Below are positions 57,386 through 64,000 of a stretch of 64,000 nucleotides of DNA, piece by piece. Both the position numbers and the translations under genes were made by a program. This stretch comes from Ophiura sarsii (taxonomy: Eukaryota > Echinodermata > Ophiuroidea > Amphilepidida > Ophiuridae): assembly GCA_035610835.1 (NCBI GenBank), contig CM069454.1, positions 67,590,291 through 67,654,290 of the forward strand, written 5' to 3'. Position 1 is the stretch's first letter; every line of letters starts with the position of its first letter. The notes beneath the pieces are model-generated. The model ran no database searches. It had not been told where the DNA came from and saw only the letters and a program-made list of their open reading frames with translations.

Positions 57386-57835
57386 TTTTTGTACATTTTA
57401 CCATCAACATCTCTTTATTTCTTGTACCATATTGCATGCAAATATAGCTCTCCTTAGCCTCTTAAAAGGGGGTAAACCCATAAGCTTCCAGGGGGCCTAA
57501 GGCAGGCCCATGGACCCCACCCGCTATTCGCTACGCTCGCAGGGATAGTGGCACTTCTAGATCACTAACATCTCATAAGTGGTGCTTCACAATATCTAAT
57601 TGAGAAGGCCTGCCTTACAGGCTTACATCTTTAATAGGGCAAGTTGTCTTGTAGGCCGAGATGTCTTGGCCAAGTTGACTTGGAGGCAGAGTTCCTGATT
57701 CCACTACTGGGGCTAGAAAATGTGAGGGGGCAGTCAAATGTTTTTTGAAGCTCAAAAAATGAGGGGGGGGGGGGGGGAGTGTTTAAAATGTTTGAACACT
57801 CATTAATTTCTAACATTTCTGGGATGGTGGTTTAG
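57386..57835. other. No supported gene
   Basis: Mixed sequence with one G-run (about 57761-57777). Two short inverted CAGGCC/GGCCTG segments lie around 57500-57612. No exon is supported. Confidence 0.4.
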
Positions 57836-58843
57836 AACCCTGCTTACCTACATGTATTTACCCATCATAGTTTGGTCCTTACCTACAGTACATGTATTTA
57901 CCCATCATAGTTTGGTCCTTACCTACATGTATTTACCCATCATAGTTTGGTCAAACCGCTTACCTACATGTATTTACCCATCATAGTTTGGTCCTTACCT
58001 ACATGTATTTACCCATCATAGTTTGGTCCTTACCTACATGTATTTACCCATCATAGTTTGGTCCTTACCTACATGTATTTACCCATCATAGTTTGGTCAA
58101 ACCGCTTACCTACATGTATTTACCCATCATAGTTTGGTCCTTACCTACATGTATTTACCCATCATAGTTTGGTCCGCTTACCTACATGTATTTACCCATC
58201 ATAGTTTGGTCAAACCGCTTACCTACATGTATTTACCCATCATAGTTTGGTCCTTACCTACATGTATTTACCCATCATAGTTTGGTCCTTACCTACATGT
58301 ATTTACCCATCATAGTTTGGTCCGCTTACCTACATGTATTTACCCATCATAGTTTGGTCCTTACCTACATGTATTTACCCATCATAGTTTAACCCTGCTT
58401 ACCTACATGTATTTACCCATCATAGTTTGGTCAAACCGCTTACGTACTTGTATTTACCCATCATAGTTTGGTCAACCCCGCTTACCTACATGTATTTACC
58501 CATCATAGTTTGGTCCTTACCTACATGTATTTACCCATCATAGTTTGGTCAAACCGCTTACCTACATGTATTTACCCATCATAGTTTGGTCAAACCGCTT
58601 ACCTACATGTATTTACCCATCATAGTTTGGTCAACCCCGCTTACCTACATGTATTTACCCATCATAGTTTGGTCAACCCCGCTTACCTACATGTATTTAC
58701 CCATCATTGTTTGGTCAAACCGCTTACCTACATGTATTTACCCATCATAGTTTGGTCAAACCGCTTACCTACATGTATTTACCTATCATAGTTTGGAACC
58801 CCGCTTACCTACATGTATTTACCCATCATAGTTTGGTCAAATT
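57836..58843. repeat. TACATGTA satellite, about 26 copies of a 34-43 bp unit
   Basis: The constant core is TTACCTACATGTATTTACCC followed by ATCATAGTTTGGTC. Units differ mainly in a short linker: none or C, AAACCGC, or AACCCCGC. This gives unit lengths from about 34 to 43. Each core holds the palindrome TACATGTA. A few units have single changes (CATCATTG, CCTATCATAG). It lies in the presumed gene 2 intron. Confidence 0.92.
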
Positions 58844-59761
58844 GAAGCAATGTTGGCTTGTACAATGAAGGTGTACATGACCCATTTGTCTGGGTGGATG
58901 CCAGGACAGGTATGGCAACCCTGCCACAGTGTTGTACAGAATCTCAACTCAAGGACATCTAACATTGTACCTGGGATTTTCTATTAATTAATGTGAGTCC
59001 ATCTCCAAATCCAAGTACAGGTCCACATGGCTCGATCCAGGACTTGGACTCGGATCGACCCGTATCAGGCTGTCTGAGTCATGAGTCCAAGTCCAGGTAA
59101 AAAGCAGTGGCGTGTCCAAAGGTGGATAAAGGGGCATATTATTGATTTATTTTCACTTACTCGGCTTGCATAATTATTGCTCGTTTCTTATGTGGATTGA
59201 GGCTCGTTCATCTGCTGGTGCCCATACAGGCTGTATCAAAATGATTTGTACTCTGATATGTTCCATTTTCAAAAAAGCATTAAAAATATAAAATCTCTGA
59301 TAAATACAATATTTTTGATTTTAATAAATAGGGAATTATGTCAACTTATTGATCTGATAATCTGAAGATAATTGGCTGTTGTTTCTGACCGCTATTGTCA
59401 TTCAAATGAAGATCGACGTAATCATGGTTTTACTCGCAGCAACGCAAATTTAATAGGTTCACTGCACAAACTCTTTATAAAGTAGTGAATATATGAGTGC
59501 AGTCAGGAGGAACTTTGAATTGTGCGCTTCAGATCTAACGTTTCGATGAAAATGATAAAAACACCAATATTCCTTTAAAAGCTTGTAAATTCTGAAAAAA
59601 ATGTTCGATTGTCGTAAATCAAAATTCTCTGAAAAGATGAAACTTCAATAATTTTGCATATAGAAGCAAAATGGTCTAAATGGTTCGTAATATATCAAAA
59701 AAAAATCGGAAAAACTGATCAGACCATGGTACAAATCTTTTTGATACAGCCTGTATGACAC
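58844..59761. other. No supported gene
   Basis: Unique-looking AT-rich sequence. A segment with TCCAAGTCCAGGT and GTACAGGTCCACATGG has short CCA/TGG repeats. GGCTGTATCAAAATGATTTG (59230) is mirrored by TTTTTGATACAGCCTG (about 59740), which may be the ends of a 520-bp MITE. Confidence 0.4.
59230..59757. mobile_element. Possible MITE with CAGGCTGTATCAAAA ends
   Basis: CAGGCTGTATCAAAATGATT at about 59227 is mirrored by AATCTTTTTGATACAGCCTG ending at about 59755. The arms continue weakly. The end resembles the CAGGGTGTATCAG type at 34192. TA flanks are possible: a TA precedes the left end (CATACAGG) and follows the right end (CTGTATGA). Confidence 0.6.
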
Positions 59762-59830
59762 AGTCCCTGTGGTCTTGTGGATAATACTTTGCCGCGAAAA
59801 ATAGCGAATAGAGACCGGGTTCGAGACCAT
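59762..59830 (+). mobile_element. tRNA-like SINE head that seeds the 32-bp satellite
   Basis: The A-box-like TGGTCTTGTGG (about 59770) and B-box GGTTCGAGACC (about 59818) are spaced as in a tRNA. The region from TAGCGAATAGAGACCGGG onward, containing the B box, is the first unit of the tandem array that follows. The tRNA-like 5' half appears only here. Confidence 0.65.
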
Positions 59831-61177
59831 GTATAGCGAATAGGGACCGGGTTAGAGACCATGTATAGCGAATAGGGACCGGGTTAGAGACCATGTATAG
59901 CGAATAGGGACCGGGTTAGAGACCATGTATAGCGAATAGGGACCGGGTTAGAGACCATGTATAGCGAATAGGGACCGGGTTAGAGACCATGTATAGCGAA
60001 TAGGGACCGGGTTAGAGACCATGTATAGCGAATAGGGACCGGGTTAGAGACCATGTATAGCGAATAGGGACCGGGTTAGAGACCATGTATAGCGAATAGG
60101 GACCGGGTTAGAGACCATGTATAGCGAATAGGGACCGGGTTAGAGACCATGTATAGCGAATAGGGACCGGGTTAGAGACCATGTATAGCGAATAGGGACC
60201 GGGTTAGAGACCATGTATAGCGAATAGGGACCGGGTTAGAGACCATGTATAGCGAATAGGGACCGGGTTAGAGACCATGTATAGCGAATAGGGACCGGGT
60301 TAGAGACCATGTATAGCGAATAGGGACCGGGTTAGAGACCATGTATAGCGAATAGAGACCGGGTTAGAGACCATGTATAGCGAATAGGGACCGGGTTAGA
60401 GACCATGTATAGCGAATAGGGACCGGGTTAGAGACCATGTATAGCGAATAGGGACCGGGTTAGAGACCATGTATAGCGAATAGGGACCGGGTTAGAGACC
60501 ATGTATAGCGAATAGGGACCGGGTTAGAGACCATGTATAGCGAATAGGGACCGGGTTAGAGACCATGTATAGCGAATAGGGACCGGGTTAGAGACCATGT
60601 ATAGCGAATAGGGACCGGGTTAGAGACCATGTATAGCGAATAGGGACCGGGTTAGAGACCATGTATAGCGAATAGGGACCGGGTTAGAGACCATGTATAG
60701 CGAATAGGGACCGGGTTAGAGACCATGTATAGCGAATAGGGACCGGGTTAGAGACCATGTATAGCGAATAGGGACCGGGTTCGAGACCATGTATAGCGAA
60801 TAGGGACCGGGTTCGAGACCATGTATAGCGAATAGGGACCGGGTTCGAGACCATGTATAGCGAATAGGGACCGGGTTCGAGACCATGTATAGCGAATAGG
60901 GACCGGGTTAGAGACCATGTATAGCGAATAGGGACCGGGTTAGAGACCATGTATAGCGAATAGGGACCGGGTTAGAGACCATGTATAGCGAATAGGGACC
61001 GGGTTAGAGACCATGTATAGCGAATAGGGACCGGGTTAGAGACCATGTATAGCGAATAGGGACCGGGTTAGAGACCATGTATAGCGAATAGGGACCGGGT
61101 TCGAGACCATGTATAGCGAATAGGGACCGGGTTCGAGACCATGTATAGCGAATAGGGACCGGGTTCGAGACCATGTA
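59802..61177. repeat. 32-bp satellite, 43 units, each holding a B-box-like sequence
   Basis: The span is 1376 bp, which is 43 x 32, so there are no indels. The unit is TAGCGAATAGGGACC-GGGTTAGAGACCATGTA. In 35 units the B-box position reads GGTTAGAGACC. In 8 it reads GGTTCGAGACC: the first unit, a block of four at about 60778-60890, and the last three. Two units (the first, and one near 60350) have AATAGAGACC instead of AATAGGGACC. Because 32 is not a multiple of three, frames cycle every 96 bp; the Tyr/Ser/Pro-rich reading frames are artefacts. Confidence 0.95.
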
Positions 61178-61705
61178 TTTTCAAAGTCTCATGTTGATTT
61201 TATTCACACCAGTTTGTCCAAGTCTATTTATTATAAATTAATTTCAACCTTTTCTACTTGGCTTATATGATTATATCATTTGCTCGATCGTCGTGTGGAT
61301 TTAATTGACTTTCACTATCCATAGGTTCTGCTAGAATCAGGCTTATTATAGGCCATTATAATCATTATTTACTACATTAATTAATTAATAATTCTTAAGT
61401 AATTAATTAATTCTTAATTAATTATTCATCCATTCATGAATTTGCATAAAGCTGTGAGCCCTAACAAATCCCACTTTTAGCCGCACAGTCCTCGGTGAGA
61501 TGATCTGGCATTGCAGGAATGACACTTTGTGCCCTCAATAGTTGCTCTGGTAAATATATTTTCATCTTTTAGGTGTAGGGTACCGGGGCAAATAGTCATT
61601 GCCATCAAATTAACATGGTTGCTGAATGAACAGTTCAAATACATGTACAGTTAAAGATGTCTATAAATTTACTATACTACATTGAATTGTCTTTCACCTT
61701 TACAG
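61178..61705. other. Intron sequence before the gene 2 exon
   Basis: It includes a palindromic AT stretch (TTAATTAATTAATAATTC..., 61377-61427). There is no other feature until the polypyrimidine tract and acceptor of the exon at 61706. Confidence 0.5.
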
Positions 61706-61805
61706 GAGCATGTGATTGCGAGACAGACTGTGTAGCTAGTTGTTCTGCAGGTAGTTATTGGGACAGCAATGCTACAGCTTGTATTCAATGCCAGCCTGGA
61801 TATTA
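61706..61805 (+). CDS. Gene 2 exon: cysteine-rich module (ephrin-receptor-like / GCC2-GCC3 type)
   Basis: Acceptor TTTCACCTTTACAG|G, donor TATTA|GTAAGT; 100 nt, phase 1 in and phase 2 out. It encodes ACDCETDCVASCSAG, then SYWDSNATACIQCQPGYY. The C-x-C-x3-C-x3-C...C-x2-C-x-P-G-x-Y spacing is that of EGF-like or ephrin-receptor-like cysteine repeats found in extracellular animal proteins. The next exon is outside the window. Other exons could lie between this and 41255, but none was found. Confidence 0.7.
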
Positions 61806-61869
61806 GTAAGTAGTGTATCCAAGGGGGAGGGGAGGGGTGATTGTTTGAATAGAGCAAAGTCTTGACCAA

Positions 61870-62280
61870 CGCCATTAAGTCATTCGTCTCACTATGCTTT
61901 ACAAAATGTCTCATTGTCTCGTGGACATCGACTGGCGAAATCACCTCATCACCATAGACAGCTATAACGCCCTCACAACCGTACCTATCAGTGACAAGCT
62001 ACACAGAAAAGATCTACAAATTCAGTTTTTCCCATGGACCACCAAGATTTGGAATGATCTACCAAATCTTCTCCTTTACAAACAAAGCTTCAAACTTTCA
62101 AAACCAGACTCGGTAAACCCCTGTCAGAAAACACAACGACACAACAATTTTAGTCACATCCACTGTTATAAAATATGCCATACGTTTAAAATAAATCAGA
62201 ATGCACAGCTATGTTGCGCTTATTTCTTATTTAATTGTCAAAACCATCATTTTTCATTTTTCTTTCATTAATAACTAAAT
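61870..62280 (+). pseudogene. Fragment of a LINE RT C-terminus
   Basis: One frame reads LHRKDLQIQFFPWTTKIWND then LPNLLLYKQSFKLSKPDS. This is the terminal F-F-P-x-T-x3-W-N-x-L-P signature also present at the end of the LINE at 48.0-51.1 kb. No RT catalytic motifs remain; it is a 5'-truncated copy just after the gene 2 exon. Confidence 0.65.
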
Positions 62281-62714
62281 TCAAACAAACAAGGTCTTGA
62301 ATCAACACTTCCACAGTGTAATGCAATTTGTTGATTTTTGTTTTTTTGTGCGCTATTGTGCTATAGCGCATTTTCACTATCTTTACTTATAACAGTATCC
62401 TGACTTACTGTGTATGTATTCAAATATGTTTGAATCTTTTGTTCAAAATTAAGAATAAATAGGCCTAGAGAATTAAATTAACTAGTTTGTATTACAACAT
62501 GTAAGTATACATTTTACCCTCATTGAAAATAGTAGTTTAAATGTTGTTTGATTTACATTGCAATATGATTACAGTGCAAAGGGTAAAATGGCAGTACAAT
62601 TTTTGCATGAGTATGAACTTGGCAACTTGGCGTATCATGATAGGTCTAAAGGTCATTTTTTTCTCTAAATATTCAGAAATTATTGTGATAACAGTAACAA
62701 TAATGAATGATTGA

Positions 62715-62935
62715 ACTAGACCCGGGGGAGGGGGGGGGGGGGGGTAGTCAGGTATAATGTTGTCAAATCATCCATTTTCGACCACAACCCTAGCTAAGGG
62801 TATCAGTATTGCCGATTTCATAGAATAAAAGTGGGTTATTTTCAAATCATCCATTTTCGACCACAACCCTAGCTAAGGGTATCAGTATTGCCGATTTCAT
62901 AGAATAAAAGTGGGTTATTTTCAAACTGAATCCGT
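62715..62935. repeat. Interspersed repeat with 86-bp tandem duplication
   Basis: TAGACCCGGGGGAGG then a G-run, then CAGGTATAATGTTGTC match the segment at 56751-56830. Next, a unit starting TCAAATCATCCATTTTCGAC and ending AAAAGTGGGTTATTT occurs twice in a row. Confidence 0.75.
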
Positions 62936-63108
62936 GCTAAGGATAGAGTGGGTCGATGGTCATATGTCATAATTATAAAAATAGCCCAAATAGTTAAGTC
63001 TTTACATTTACTAACCAAACTGAATCACACAATTAGGCCTACTTCACACGTTCACAGTATAAAGTCCGTCTTCAGGATCTTTCCTTTGCGAAGAGTATTA
63101 TTCGGTGA

Positions 63109-63636
63109 GCTAAATCCTTGTTAACCCTAATTCCCAAACCAGGTTTAAACCAGCTAAATCCTTGTTAACCCTAATCCCCAAACCAGGTTTAAACCAGCTA
63201 AATCCTTGTTAACCCTAATCCCCAAACCAGGTTTAAACCAGCTAAATCCTTGTTAACCCTAATCCCCAAACCAGGTTTAAACCAGCTAAATCCTTGTTAA
63301 CCCTAATCCCCAAACCAGGTTTAAACCAGCTAAATCCTTGTTAACCCTAATCCCCAAACCAGGTTTAAACCAGCTAAATCCTTGTTAACCCTAATCCCCA
63401 AACCAGGTTTAAACCAGCTAAATCCTTGTTAACCCTAATCCCCAAACCAGGTTTAAACCAGCTAAATCCTTGTTAACCCTAATCCCCAAACCAGGTTTAA
63501 ACCAGCTAAATCCTTGTTAACCCTAATCCCCAAACCAGGTTTAAACCAGCTAAATCCTTGTTAACCCTAATCCCCAAACCAGGTTTAAACCAGCTAAATC
63601 CTTGTTAACCCTAATCCCCAAACCAGGTTTAAACCA
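63109..63636. repeat. 44-bp minisatellite, 12 units
   Basis: The unit is GCTAAATCCTTGTTAACCCT-AATCCCCAAACCAGGTTTAAACCA. The span equals 12 x 44, and units are nearly identical (the first has AATTCCC). The last unit runs directly into AGGATCACATCTTTGGAAGAG. That sequence, with CCAAACCAGGTTT, recurs at 63943-63990 and corresponds to the tail of a tRNA-derived SINE on the minus strand. Confidence 0.92.
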
Positions 63637-63790
63637 GGATCACATCTTTGGAAGAGAAATCAACAAATAAATTGCCCCCCCCCCCCCCCCCCATGACCAG
63701 GGATCAAACCGGGAACCCTCCAGACCAGAAAGCCTGGCCCCCATAGGCAAGCCATGGCTCTCAGCTACTCGTTCACATAGTATACTGCGC
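63637..63790 (-). mobile_element. tRNA-derived SINE whose tail expanded into the 44-bp array
   Basis: On the minus strand the head has an A-box-like ATGGCTTGCCTATGG and B box GGTTTGATCCC. It is followed by a G/C-run (about 63675-63692) and TCTTCCAAAGATGTGATCCT. The order head, CTTCC-AAA-TGTGATCC, GGTTTA, GGGGATTAGGG agrees with the SINE at 18066-18230. A third tail copy is at 63940-64000. Confidence 0.65.
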
Positions 63791-64000
63791 TCACTGAATG
63801 GGCTCAGTTGATAATACGTCATCGAAAACCAACCGAACATGCGATTGGAGATAGCTTGCTCTGAGTTTTTTGGAGTACTCAGTGGCATTAGGGTAATAAG
63901 GAAACACACAAAAAAGAGAGACCAAAATCCTACACTAAATCTAACCCCCAAACCAGGTTTTTAACCAGGATCGCAATTTTGGAAGAGTACTCAGGGGCGT

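Noticed and set aside
59676..60950. Minus-strand frames rich in VSNPVPIRYTW repeats
   Set aside because: The 32-bp unit repeats in frame every 96 bp; it is a satellite translation.
57836..63636. CRISPR-like repeat arrays
   Set aside because: The arrays have no unique spacers of regular length: units are contiguous, and the context is eukaryotic with introns and LINEs.
63109..63636. Interstitial telomere, because units contain TTAACCCTAA
   Set aside because: Telomere-like hexamers are not repeated in tandem. The unit is 44 bp and clearly continues into a SINE tail.

Overview
The window looks like nuclear DNA of an animal, most likely a marine invertebrate (a deuterostome such as an echinoderm or hemichordate is my guess; the species cannot be fixed from sequence alone). 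It is AT-rich, has GT-AG introns, very little coding sequence, and dense families of short inverted-repeat transposons, LINE relics, tRNA-derived SINEs and tandem arrays. There are no bacterial operons and no rRNA genes.

Two host genes can be supported by reading exons and splice phases. Gene 1 (+, about 2.2-14.4 kb) has seven exons whose phases all join. It encodes a signal peptide followed by a complete bacterial-type solute-binding domain (SBP_bac_3, periplasmic binding protein type 2), a fold best known from bacterial amino-acid ABC transporters and from ionotropic glutamate receptors. This is the most interesting coding content. Gene 2 (+) is seen only as a signal-peptide exon at 41.19-41.26 kb and a cysteine-rich exon at 61.71-61.81 kb. 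Their phases match, so the 20 kb of repeats between them is probably intron; the gene continues beyond the window.

Layout: 0.2-2.1 kb MITEs in front of gene 1. 2.2-14.4 kb gene 1, with CCAAT-rich tandem arrays in intron 3 and several MITEs in other introns, two of them hAT-like with 8-bp target duplications. 14.8-15.4 kb a dispersed GTCACGCGAGTCAC motif. 15.9-18.0 kb an LTR-like element with two 489-bp direct repeats. 18.1-22.3 kb a SINE, a GAGTGAA-rich element and small MITEs. 22.6-35.5 kb a large foldback structure, with its right arm broken by a CR1/L2-like LINE, by a 5'-truncated L1/Tx1-like LINE that itself carries a palindromic Tc1 derivative, and by another MITE. 36.7-39.1 kb SINE and MITEs. 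41.4-47.3 kb a 6-kb interval bounded by inverted clusters of GTTTCATCCC. 48.0-51.1 kb a second, decayed jockey-like LINE. 51.3-57.4 kb SINE pieces, MITEs, G-rich repeats and segmental duplications. 57.8-58.8 kb a TACATGTA satellite. 59.8-61.2 kb a 43-copy 32-bp satellite that grew out of the B-box region of a tRNA-like SINE. 63.1-63.6 kb a 12-copy 44-bp minisatellite that grew out of a SINE tail.

Exon calls rest on splice signals, phase compatibility and protein-family pattern. Mobile element boundaries rest on inverted repeats and target duplications read by eye. No searches were run.
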